A stretch of DNA of 64,000 bases from contig NZ_CP117883.1 of NCBI RefSeq assembly GCF_028736215.1, positions 992,001 through 1,056,000 on the forward strand. The letters are read 5' to 3'. This DNA comes from Mucilaginibacter sp. KACC 22773. Its GTDB lineage: Bacteria; Bacteroidota; Bacteroidia; Sphingobacteriales; Sphingobacteriaceae. A program made the position numbers and the translations under genes. Under the pieces are notes generated by a model. The model saw only the letters and a program-made list of their open reading frames with translations, was not told the origin of the DNA and made no database searches. Below, one piece after another: positions 8,227-16,270 of this stretch. The number at the start of each line of letters is the position of its first letter. Within the stretch, counting starts at the first letter, position 1.

Positions 8227-9294
8227 ATGAAATTAAAAAACGTCCTACTATCTGCCACCCTGCTCTTATCGTCTATTATACTATTACCGGGCTGTTCGCA
8301 AAACGACAAAACCGGAAAAACCGATAGTAAGAAAACCGCCGCTAAAACCGATGCGGCCAAAGCCGAGGCTGCGGATACCCTCAGCATAAAAAAATCAGAT
8401 TATCCGCCGATTGATAAAAAATTGTACGATTCGCTAATGAAATTCAATGCTCATGGCGATACTACAGGCAGGTGGCCGGTAAAAAACACACCATACCCTA
8501 TAGGCGGTGCTATTTTGCCATTTAAACGTGTAGTAGCTTTTTATGGCAACTTATACAGCAAAAAAATGGGTATTTTGGGCGAATTACCGCCAAATGAAAT
8601 GCTTGCCAAATTAAAAGGTGAAGTAAAACATTGGGAAAAGGCCGATCCTAAAACCCCGGTGCAACCGGCTTTACACTATATTGCAGTAGTAGCACAAGGC
8701 GATGGAGGTAAAGATGGTAAATTCCGCTACCGGATGCCGTTTAAACAAATTGATAGTGTGTTGGTATTAGCAAAAAAAGCGCATGCCATTGTATTTTTGG
8801 ACGTTCAGGTTGCTTTGAGCAACATACAGGCCGAGTTGCCTTTATTAGATAAATACCTGGCAATGCCACAGGTACATTTTGGTATGGACCCTGAGTTTTC
8901 GATGAAAGATGGTAGTAAGCCTGGTCGTAAAATCGGGACTTATGATGCGGCAGATATCAACTTCGTATCAGACCACCTGGCAAAAATTGTGAAGAAAAAC
9001 GGCCTGCCTGCAAAAATTTTAATAGTTCACCGCTTTACCAAAAAGATGGTAACTAATTACAAAAATATCAAGTTACATCCAGAAGTACAGCTGGTAATGG
9101 ATATGGACGGCTGGGGCGAACCTGATTTGAAAACCGGTACCTACCGTTATTTCATTAACCAGGAGCCAGTACAGTTTACAGGCTTTAAATTGTTTTACAA
9201 AAACGATATCAAAAAAGCCCCTCACCACATGTTAACACCAGAGGAGGTTTTATCAAGATACAAACCGTATCCTATTTATATTCAATATCAGTAG
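8227..9294 (+). CDS. lipoprotein of uncharacterised TIM-barrel-like family
   Basis: 355 residues. A signal peptide ends in the lipobox LLPGC, so the mature protein is lipid-anchored at Cys23. A Lys/Asp/Ala-rich linker follows to about residue 60. The body has repeated strand-helix character with conserved-looking LHYIAVVAQGDGG, AIVFLDVQVA, HFGMDPEFSM, KILIVHRFT and LVMDMDGWG. The order of acidic and aromatic strand ends (D-P-E, H-R-F, D-M-D-G-W-G) suggests a glycoside-hydrolase-like barrel. I recall similar secreted proteins in actinobacteria but know no tested function. A strong hairpin at 9339-9380 ends the unit. Confidence 0.6.
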   Translation: MKLKNVLLSATLLLSSIILLPGCSQNDKTGKTDSKKTAAKTDAAKAEAADTLSIKKSDYPPIDKKLYDSLMKFNAHGDTTGRWPVKNTPYPIGGAILPFKRVVAFYGNLYSKKMGILGELPPNEMLAKLKGEVKHWEKADPKTPVQPALHYIAVVAQGDGGKDGKFRYRMPFKQIDSVLVLAKKAHAIVFLDVQVALSNIQAELPLLDKYLAMPQVHFGMDPEFSMKDGSKPGRKIGTYDAADINFVSDHLAKIVKKNGLPAKILIVHRFTKKMVTNYKNIKLHPEVQLVMDMDGWGEPDLKTGTYRYFINQEPVQFTGFKLFYKNDIKKAPHHMLTPEEVLSRYKPYPIYIQYQ

Positions 9295-9297
9295 GTT

Positions 9298-9430
9298 GTA
9301 AGTATGACGTTTTACGTTGTACGCGTTTCACAGTAAGCAATACAAAACCCGTAAACCCATCAGTTTACGGGTTTTGTATTATATATATTTGCTGTTAATA
9401 ACGTACGACGTACAACATAAAACGTACAAC
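9298..9430. repeat. nested inverted repeat around a perfect hairpin
   Basis: Outer arms of ACGTTTTACGTTGTACG type (about 9304-9326) and their approximate reverse complement (about 9400-9430) enclose the hairpin at 9339-9380. It has the same design as the other degenerate word repeats. Confidence 0.6.
9339..9380 (+). terminator. 18-bp perfect stem-loop, probable terminator
   Basis: AATACAAAACCCGTAAAC pairs perfectly with the segment at 9363-9380 around a 6-nt loop. The right arm is T-rich (GGGTTTTGTATT). Likely ends transcription of the lipoprotein gene. Confidence 0.6.
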
Positions 9431-9450
9431 TTTTTACTTATTAAACTATT

Positions 9451-10416
9451 ATGATAAAATGGGGCATTATTGGCTGCGGGAGGATAGCCCAACGGTTTAT
9501 GCAGGGCTTTGCGGCGGTTGATGGTGTGGCGTTGGTGGCATCGTACTCAAGGCGTGCCGTTACGGTTGATGATTTTGTAAGCAAGTATGGGGGGATTGCC
9601 TGCTATAGCATTGACGATTTGCTGGCAAGTGATATTGATGCCGTTTATATTGCAACCCTACCAGACAGCCACGCCGCATACAGCATTGCTGCCCTTAAGG
9701 CGGGGAAGCACGTGCTTTGCGAGAAACCGACAACGGTAAACTTAGCCGAACTTGATGAGGTTTTGGAAGTGGTTAAGGCGACAGGCTTACTATTTATGGA
9801 GGGAATGAAACCGCCCTTCTATCCTTTATATACCAAACTTAAAGAATACCTGGCAACAGATCCCATCGGATCTGCCGGTTACGTACGTGCCGGGTCGGCT
9901 GTTGCCGATTGCCCGCCCGATCATCCAAATTATAGCCTTGAACTTGTTGGCGGCAGTTTGATGGGTATAGGTATTTATGAAGCTTTTTTGGCGATAGACT
10001 GGCTTGGCGATTTGCAGGAAGTACAAACAATGGGCCGATTTGGGCAAACGGGTATTGATATGTTTGCCATATTCCAGACGATGCACAAGGGTGGGTATTC
10101 ACAGTTATACGCGGGTTTCGATTTGCATGGTAAGGGCGATGCGCTGATAGCTGGTCCGCTTGGGCATGTTACAATTCACAAAAACTGGTGGAACCCGGCG
10201 AGGGCTACCATTGATTATTTGGATGGCCGTTCGGTTGAAATTAATGAACCTTTTACTGCGGGAGGTTTGAACTACGAACTGGAACACTTTTGTAGTTTGA
10301 TACGGAGCGGACTAACAGAAAGCCCGATCATCCCACATCAAGTGTCGCGCCAGATGATTGATATGATAGATAGGGCACGGGCGCAGGTGGGGTTGAAATA
10401 TCCTTGTGAAAAATAG
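9451..10416 (+). CDS. Gfo/Idh/MocA family oxidoreductase
   Basis: 321 residues. The NAD(P)-binding Rossmann fold opens with IIGCGRIAQRF; EKPTTVNLAEL is the family's conserved EKP motif, whose lysine helps catalysis. The C-terminal alpha/beta domain contains GGSLMGIGIYEAF, with a Gly-rich turn where other members have GG-hydrophobic-D-x-G. Family members oxidise or reduce sugars, inositols and related compounds, or dihydrodiols; the substrate is not evident. It is monocistronic and followed by a repeat-rich gap. Confidence 0.88.
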   Translation: MIKWGIIGCGRIAQRFMQGFAAVDGVALVASYSRRAVTVDDFVSKYGGIACYSIDDLLASDIDAVYIATLPDSHAAYSIAALKAGKHVLCEKPTTVNLAELDEVLEVVKATGLLFMEGMKPPFYPLYTKLKEYLATDPIGSAGYVRAGSAVADCPPDHPNYSLELVGGSLMGIGIYEAFLAIDWLGDLQEVQTMGRFGQTGIDMFAIFQTMHKGGYSQLYAGFDLHGKGDALIAGPLGHVTIHKNWWNPARATIDYLDGRSVEINEPFTAGGLNYELEHFCSLIRSGLTESPIIPHQVSRQMIDMIDRARAQVGLKYPCEK

Positions 10417-10454
10417 AGTCAAGAGTTAAGAATCAAGACTTTAAGCCGTGTCCC

Positions 10455-10573
10455 AACTGTCGCGGGGTTTTAAACCGTGACCAACTTGGTTTCAGCTTTC
10501 AGCTGAACCGCGAAGCCACAGGCTTCGGCCAGGTTTACCCACGAGTTACGCTACGCTAACCTCGCGGGAGATA
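10455..10573. repeat. triple-hairpin dispersed repeat, copy 1
   Basis: About 119 bp, nearly identical to 10822-10937. It contains three stems: TTCAGCT/AGCTGAA near 10491-10507, GAAGCC/GGCTTC near 10512, and CGAG...CTCG in the segment beginning CCCACGAGTTACGC. The remainder of the 10417-10937 gap (10574-10821) has no gene and no recognised signal. Confidence 0.75.
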
Positions 10574-10821
10574 AGGTTAACATAACTTAACACATTTTAG
10601 ATGTATTTTTTATAAATAATTGATAATCAATATTTTGTATTTTATCATGGTTAACACTGTACTGATTGCGCAACTTAGGCGCATCCAACTATTTGTGCGG
10701 GTTGTTGGCCAACACGGGTACGTTTGATACCTCAATCATTTAACAAGTATCATGCAATAAAAACAATGGATCGTTTGATGCTTATATATTCCCGACGCTA
10801 TAAGCTTATTCCGTTAGCGCT

Positions 10822-10937
10822 AACTGTCGTGGGGGGTAACCCGTGACCAAGATTGTTTCAGCTTTCAGCTCAACCGCGAAGCCACAGGCTTCGGCCAGAT
10901 TTACCCACGAGTTACGCTGCGCTAACCTCGCGGGAGA
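10822..10937. repeat. triple-hairpin dispersed repeat, copy 2
   Basis: Second copy of the element at 10455-10573, same orientation, with only a few substitutions in its 3' 80 bp and more in the first 35. One of them breaks a pair in the first hairpin (AGCTCAA for AGCTGAA). It ends against the stop codon of the minus-strand phosphoesterase gene, where it could act as that gene's 3' structure. Confidence 0.75.
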
Positions 10938-11786
10938 TTAAAATTTATTTGAATTCAGCACCGGGTTTTGGCTGGCATTTACCTGGTAGGTATAAATAGC
11001 GTTTTGCTCATCAATCTCCACTATCCGGTATCCCTTATAGTCGGTACCCCAGTTGCCGCCAATATGGGAGTCGAAAAAATGCGGGAATTTGTTGCCCGTG
11101 TAACGCACGCCATCCAGTAAATGGTCGTGCCCGTGAAAAGCGGCTTTTACGTTGGGATATTTATGAAGTAATTCGATAGTTTCGGGGCAATCCACAAACA
11201 CATCGTTTTTATTCCAATTTATCGGCGGGATGTGCAGCACAACTAATACAATTTTTTTATCGGTAAACTTATCAAGGGCAGCTTTTATAAATACATTGTC
11301 GGGGCAAATGTAGGTTCCCTTGGTATCGGCAGTATTGGCCAGTACAAAACCGATGTCGCCAAACTCAACGATGTACTTATCTTCGTAACCAAAACTGTTT
11401 TTCCAAACCGAGGCATCGGCAAAGTCATGGTTGCCCGGGATGGTATGATAGGGCACACTCAATTTATCAAAATATTGTGATTTAATTTCGGGCAGCAGAT
11501 CGGGTCGGTTATGTACCAAATCGCCGTTTATAATCACCATATCCAAATGATTTTTATCGTGATCCTGGTTTAGCCATCTAACCATATTGCCCGTGTTGGC
11601 GGCAAAATCAGTGCCGGGCTGGCCGTAGTGAATGTCGGACACGAGAGCGAAGCGCAGTTTAAGTTTGCTATTACGCTTGCGCAGATAGCCGTTGTCTGTA
11701 TTGGCGAATGAGTTAACGGCCGGTAATAAAGTTAAAGCCGCCATGCCGGTAAGGCTTGTGCCTATGAAGTTTCTGCGTGTGCTCAT
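10938..11786 (-). CDS. calcineurin-like metallophosphoesterase, secreted
   Basis: 282 residues. The N-terminus STRRNFIGTSLTG followed by a hydrophobic stretch looks like a Tat-type or twin-arginine-like signal. Metal-binding motifs appear in order: SDIHYG (D-x-H), INGDLVHN (GD), GNHDFAD (GNHD), VVLHIPP (H) and FHGHDHLLDG (GHxH). The fold hydrolyses phosphomonoesters or diesters with two metal ions, probably outside the cytoplasm. It is followed, 52 bp upstream on the same strand, by an alkaline-phosphatase-family gene, so the two may form a phosphate-scavenging operon. Confidence 0.88.
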   Translation of the reverse strand: MSTRRNFIGTSLTGMAALTLLPAVNSFANTDNGYLRKRNSKLKLRFALVSDIHYGQPGTDFAANTGNMVRWLNQDHDKNHLDMVIINGDLVHNRPDLLPEIKSQYFDKLSVPYHTIPGNHDFADASVWKNSFGYEDKYIVEFGDIGFVLANTADTKGTYICPDNVFIKAALDKFTDKKIVLVVLHIPPINWNKNDVFVDCPETIELLHKYPNVKAAFHGHDHLLDGVRYTGNKFPHFFDSHIGGNWGTDYKGYRIVEIDEQNAIYTYQVNASQNPVLNSNKF

Positions 11787-11838
11787 TTAATGAATGTTGA
11801 ATTTGAAAATTTTTAGATAATGATGTTCCCCCTTTAAT

Positions 11839-13083
11839 TTATTTCACAATCACCCAGCGGTTAAGCGTATTCAATTCGCCTTCAATAACAACCTTGTAGA
11901 AGTTAGATGGCATGTTTTTTACATCGATTAAAGCATGTTCGGTGGTAACCGGGACTTCAGCCAATAATTTATATTCATCGGCTTTGCCTTCTTTATAATT
12001 ATTGGCGGCGGCTACCCATATTTTTACTTTGCCTTTGCCGTCCATGGCCTTCCAGCTTACATCAAGCAAACCCTGAACTAAATTGGCTTCGGGCTGGGCC
12101 ACAGATACCGCGCCAATGAGCGAAATTCCATCTACCTCGCGCAATTGTGCTTCAGGGACTTTTACATTTAAAAAGCTATTGATGGATGGGGTAATATCCA
12201 CAATACCGGGTGTATAATACTTAGCGTAATTGTTTAAAGGCCTGTAGCTGGTTACCATCCAGGTGCTGCGCTGGCGGGTGCTTTGGCCGCCATGGCCTTT
12301 ACCGGTTTGCTCATCGCGGCCATGGTCGGTAGTTACAAATATCACCCAGTCCTCTTTAAAGTTTTTTTGGCGATATTGCATAGCCTGCCAAATGCGGCCA
12401 ACCTGGGCATCCATTTTTTCTATCGCGTCATAATATTGCGGGCTATCGCCATAACGGTGGCCCATATCATCGGTGTATTCCAGGTATACCCATGACAAAT
12501 CGGGCGCTTTATCTTTTATACAAGTTGCTGCCGATGATGCTACCTGCTCGTCTATCAGGTGCATGTAATTACCGGCTTTATCGTGCGGGAATTTAACGGT
12601 ATCCAATTCGTAGCCATCGTAAGCATAATCCGGGTGGATGTTGCCGGCTTCGGGCAGGTTATCGCCAATGAGTTTGGTGCGGTTATCTGTCCAGCTTGAA
12701 AATATGGCAGTCTTTTTATTGGGATAGGCATTTTTAAACATCCGGAAAATGTTCCAGTAATTGTAGTTAGGCGCTTTAATGTCGTTGCCCCAAACGTTGT
12801 GCTTATTAACCCATGTAGCGGTAAGCAAACTGTTGTAGCCGTTGGCAGATATAGTAGGTGTTTGTGAGTAGCCGCCTTTTTCGCCTCCAACATGAGCCCG
12901 TAAATAAGTACCCTGGGCGGCTATTAGTTTAAGATTGGGCGTATTTAGTTTTTCGATAACATCGGCGGGAATGCCGTCGGCAATAATAAATACAGCTTTT
13001 TTTACACGCGTTTGGGCGTTTAGGGTAACGGTCGCCAGGCAAAGCAGGCTAAAGAATAATAATAATGGAGTACGCTTTTGCAT
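11839..13083 (-). CDS. alkaline phosphatase family protein (nucleotide pyrophosphatase/phosphodiesterase type)
   Basis: 414 residues from the Met beginning QKRTPLLLFF, a signal peptide; an upstream Met at 13173 would add an unlikely polar leader. The type I phosphodiesterase fold shows AVFIIADGIPAD (first metal Asp), TISANGYNSLLT (nucleophile region), YLEYTDDMGHRYGDS (metal Asp/His) and VIFVTTDHGRDE (Asp-His). Lies in the same direction as the phosphoesterase downstream. The likely site is the periplasm. Substrate could be nucleotides, phosphodiesters or phosphonates; it is not resolved by sequence. Confidence 0.88.
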   Translation of the reverse strand: MQKRTPLLLFFSLLCLATVTLNAQTRVKKAVFIIADGIPADVIEKLNTPNLKLIAAQGTYLRAHVGGEKGGYSQTPTISANGYNSLLTATWVNKHNVWGNDIKAPNYNYWNIFRMFKNAYPNKKTAIFSSWTDNRTKLIGDNLPEAGNIHPDYAYDGYELDTVKFPHDKAGNYMHLIDEQVASSAATCIKDKAPDLSWVYLEYTDDMGHRYGDSPQYYDAIEKMDAQVGRIWQAMQYRQKNFKEDWVIFVTTDHGRDEQTGKGHGGQSTRQRSTWMVTSYRPLNNYAKYYTPGIVDITPSINSFLNVKVPEAQLREVDGISLIGAVSVAQPEANLVQGLLDVSWKAMDGKGKVKIWVAAANNYKEGKADEYKLLAEVPVTTEHALIDVKNMPSNFYKVVIEGELNTLNRWVIVK

Positions 13084-13209
13084 TATAATATATTGATGTG
13101 CTAAGCTAAGATGAAGAAAAAACCGCTGAGTTAATAAATTGTTATGTTTTGGCTTAACATAAACGCCTGGCATGGTACAATTGCCTTTTTCTTTACCTTT
13201 ACGTCATCA

Positions 13210-14883
13210 ATGAACCCCCGCAATAGCACAACCCAAACAAAATGGCTTTACCTGTTTATAGGTACAGCAGTTGCTATGAATTTTACCGGGCTGTTTACCA
13301 CTATCATGGGCCCCGACCCAAGCCTTTATGCAACCATCGCCAAAAATATGGTGCTGCGCAATGATTACGTTGACCTGTATGCCTGGGGCTCCGACTGGCT
13401 CGATAAACCTCATTTTCCATTTTGGATAATTGCTCTTTTTTTTAAATGTTTTGGTTTTAAAACATGGGTCTATAAGCTACCTGCCATATTGTTTATGATG
13501 ATGGGAGCAGTTTATACCTACTATTTGGCAAAAGCATTATACAATAAACAGATAGCCTTGTGGGCCGTGCTAATATTGCTTACCGCGCAGCATATCATCC
13601 TATCCAATACCGATGTACGGGCCGAAGCTTATTTAACAGGGCTCATTATAGCAGCTGTATATCATTTTTATAAAGCACAAACCGGCATTAGCATCTGGCA
13701 CCTGGTGCTGGCCTGTGTGTTTACAGCCTGCGCGGTGATGACAAAAGGAATGTTTGCCCTCATCACCATTGGTGGCGCTATTGTTGGGCATCTGCTTATT
13801 ACCCGGCAATGGAAACAGCTGTTTCACTGGCGATGGTTGCTGGCTGTAGTGCTGGTACTTATTTTTATTTTGCCCGAGATTTGGTGCCTGTACCAACAGT
13901 TTGACCTACATCCCGAAAAGGTTGTATTTGGGCATACGGGTGTATTGGGGGTTAAATTCTTTTTTTGGGATAGCCAGTTTGGTCGTTTTTTTAACACCGG
14001 CCCAATTAAAGGCAGCGGCGATCCATCGTTTTTTATTCATACAACCCTTTGGGCTTTTTTGCCCTGGTCGCTTTTGCTGTTTGTAGCTGTATTCCAGTTC
14101 ATCAAAAAGGGGGCAAAAAATGTGCAGGCACACGAGTGGTATTGCATCTGCGGGGCTTTACTTACGTTTTTACTATTTTCGGCATCACAATTCCAACTGC
14201 CGCATTACCTGAATATTGTATTCCCTTTTTTTGCCATCATTACCGCCCAATATCTTTATGGCCTCGCATCACCTAAAAACATTAAGGCTGTACAAGTCAC
14301 CCAAACGGTGGTTATAACAATCATGCTGATTATTATAAGCGCTTTAGGCTACTTTTTTAGGCCATCGGCCTTTAACTGGCTAACTGGGGCTATTATTTTG
14401 ATGTTTGTGCTGTTACTGTTGTTTTTGCCCGGCCGCATTTCCACAGGCATGCAGCAAACCATTTTTAAAACAGCACTGGCATCATTTATCGTAAACCTAT
14501 TTTTAAACCTGTGCTTTTACCCTGCCTTACTGCTTTACCAGGGCGGCAGCGAGGCGGCTATCTACATCAACCATAATAACCTGGACAAACTGCCCGTATA
14601 TGTAGCTGCCGGCCAGTTTCATGATGATTTCAACTTTTACCTGGACGCTTCTTTTAAAGAAACCACGCCTGATGACATGGCTAACCTGCCCGGCCAGGTA
14701 ATGCTTTATGCCGACGCAGGCGTGTTGCAGGAGTATGTAAAAAAAGGGTTTTATGTAAAGCCGCTAAAAATCTTCAAAAGCTATGCAATTACCCACCTGG
14801 CTCCTGCATTTTTAAACAAGGGCACCCGCGATAAGGAATTATACGATATGGAGGTAGCCATTATTCAATCGCCAAAAAAATAA
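13210..14883 (+). CDS. ArnT-like glycosyltransferase, GT39/PMT family
   Basis: 557 residues from the ATG at 13210; an upstream ATG at 13144 would add a hydrophobic leader overlapping the divergent gene. It has about eleven membrane helices. The first extracytoplasmic loop carries GPDPSLYATIAKNM and DWLDKPHFPFW, the acidic and aromatic motif region used by polyprenyl-phosphate-sugar transferases, then NTDVRAEAYLTGL. Such enzymes move a sugar from a lipid carrier to lipid A or another acceptor on the outer face of the inner membrane. The gene is divergent from the phosphatase, with 126 bp between starts. Confidence 0.85.
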   Translation: MNPRNSTTQTKWLYLFIGTAVAMNFTGLFTTIMGPDPSLYATIAKNMVLRNDYVDLYAWGSDWLDKPHFPFWIIALFFKCFGFKTWVYKLPAILFMMMGAVYTYYLAKALYNKQIALWAVLILLTAQHIILSNTDVRAEAYLTGLIIAAVYHFYKAQTGISIWHLVLACVFTACAVMTKGMFALITIGGAIVGHLLITRQWKQLFHWRWLLAVVLVLIFILPEIWCLYQQFDLHPEKVVFGHTGVLGVKFFFWDSQFGRFFNTGPIKGSGDPSFFIHTTLWAFLPWSLLLFVAVFQFIKKGAKNVQAHEWYCICGALLTFLLFSASQFQLPHYLNIVFPFFAIITAQYLYGLASPKNIKAVQVTQTVVITIMLIIISALGYFFRPSAFNWLTGAIILMFVLLLLFLPGRISTGMQQTIFKTALASFIVNLFLNLCFYPALLLYQGGSEAAIYINHNNLDKLPVYVAAGQFHDDFNFYLDASFKETTPDDMANLPGQVMLYADAGVLQEYVKKGFYVKPLKIFKSYAITHLAPAFLNKGTRDKELYDMEVAIIQSPKK

Positions 14884-14939
14884 AACAGGTGTAACGTTTA
14901 GTGGATAGTTTATCGTAATGTAGATATAAACCTATCTTT

Positions 14940-16160
14940 ATGATCCGTAAAGCCATTACCATCCTAAGTTTATCACTCGTTGTAATTACTGCGTGTAAGA
15001 AAATTGACAGCAAACCCGACAACGGTAAAGATCTTGTATTGACCACTACAGAGCAGCAAAAAGTTGCTGCGGATAATGCTTTTACTCTTAAATTATTTAA
15101 GGCTGCTTTAAATATTAACGGCAATGATAACCTTTTTATATCTCCTTTAAGCGTGAGCATGGCCATAGGTATGACCAGTAACGGCGCAGCTGGTCAAACC
15201 CTGCATGATATCCGCAACACTATGGATTTTAACAATTTTACGGAAGACCAAGTAAATAGTTATTACCACAAAATGATAACCGAGCTGCCGCAACTCGACT
15301 CAAAAACCACATTGAAATTTGCCAACTCCATTTGGTATGCCAATAACTTTACCCCGTTGCCTGCATTTTTGCAAACAAATTCTGCTAATTACAACGCCAG
15401 GATAGAGTCTGTCGATTTTAAGAATGCAGGCACAAAAGATATTATCAATAATTGGGTAAGTAACGCCACCGACGGTAAGATAGCTAAGATTATAGACGAT
15501 TCGACTGACGGTGCAATAATGTACCTCATTAATGCCATCTATTTTAAAAGCAGCTGGGCAAATAAATTTGATGCTGCTAAAACTCAGAAAGGTACTTTCT
15601 ACCTGCCTTCAGGCGGTACAATGCAGGCCAATTTTATGAATCTAACATATACTCCGTTAAATATTAGTATTGCCAGTGATGCCCGGGTGCTGGAGTTGCC
15701 CTATAACAATAATAAGTTCAGTATGGTGATATTAACACCGGCGGGTAAATCGGTGCAGGAATATGCCGCCGGCCTCGATTCGGCCAAATGGCAAAGCCTG
15801 ATGGCCGGTTTATCGAAAAGCTATGTTGATGTTAGTATGCCCAAATTTAAGTTTAGTTATGATACAGAATTAAAAGGTGTTTTATCAACGCTGGGTATGG
15901 CCAATGCATTTAGCGACCTTGCCGATTTTACCCGGATAAATGCCGGCGGTGGCCTCACCATTACCGAAGTAAAGCATAAAGCTTATATTGAAGTAGATGA
16001 AGAAGGCACAACTGCTGCTGCCGTAACTTCGGTAACTATTGGCCCTACTGCTGTTTTGCCTTACAACTTTAAATTAGATCATCCCTTTATTTTTGCTATC
16101 CGCGAAATGAAAACCGGACTGATATTGTTTACGGGGGTTATAAATGACCCTACAAAATAG
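14940..16160 (+). CDS. serpin-family protease inhibitor, lipoprotein
   Basis: 406 residues. The signal peptide ends with VITAC, so the protein is lipid-anchored. The serpin fold is complete: SPLSVSMAIGMTSNGAAG near residue 70, NFMNLTYTPL, VLELPYNNNKFSMVI, and the hinge EEGTTAAAVTSV beginning at Glu354, followed by the C-terminal HPFIFAIREMKTGLILFTG. Small residues in the hinge indicate an inhibitory serpin. Aligned with alpha-1-antitrypsin spacing, P1 falls on Thr370 with Pro at P2. It probably protects the cell surface from external serine or cysteine proteases. Confidence 0.9.
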   Translation: MIRKAITILSLSLVVITACKKIDSKPDNGKDLVLTTTEQQKVAADNAFTLKLFKAALNINGNDNLFISPLSVSMAIGMTSNGAAGQTLHDIRNTMDFNNFTEDQVNSYYHKMITELPQLDSKTTLKFANSIWYANNFTPLPAFLQTNSANYNARIESVDFKNAGTKDIINNWVSNATDGKIAKIIDDSTDGAIMYLINAIYFKSSWANKFDAAKTQKGTFYLPSGGTMQANFMNLTYTPLNISIASDARVLELPYNNNKFSMVILTPAGKSVQEYAAGLDSAKWQSLMAGLSKSYVDVSMPKFKFSYDTELKGVLSTLGMANAFSDLADFTRINAGGGLTITEVKHKAYIEVDEEGTTAAAVTSVTIGPTAVLPYNFKLDHPFIFAIREMKTGLILFTGVINDPTK

Positions 16161-16161
16161 A

Positions 16162-16260
16162 GTCACAAGTACTTAGTCTCAAGTTCCAAGTCAAAAAGAG
16201 AAGGAATTTAACTTTTGACTCAAGACTTAGTACTATTAACTTAAAAGTATCTAAAACAGA
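16162..16260. repeat. degenerate inverted repeat of AAGTCTCAAG-like words
   Basis: AGTACTTAGTCTCAAG and a following CCAAGTCAAAA lie opposite TTTTGACTCAAGACTTAGTA, giving a long imperfect stem between the convergent serpin and peptidase genes. No T-tract terminator is seen. Confidence 0.6.
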
Positions 16261-16270
16261 GTATAACCAA

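Noticed and set aside
10455..10573. A tRNA-like or small RNA gene in the triple-hairpin repeat
   Set aside because: No anticodon arm or CCA end; the second copy shows it is a dispersed repeat.
13144..13209. Upstream in-frame extension of the GT39-type gene
   Set aside because: It would overlap the promoter region of the divergent phosphatase gene and add a 22-residue hydrophobic leader not seen in the family; the ATG at 13210 fits better.
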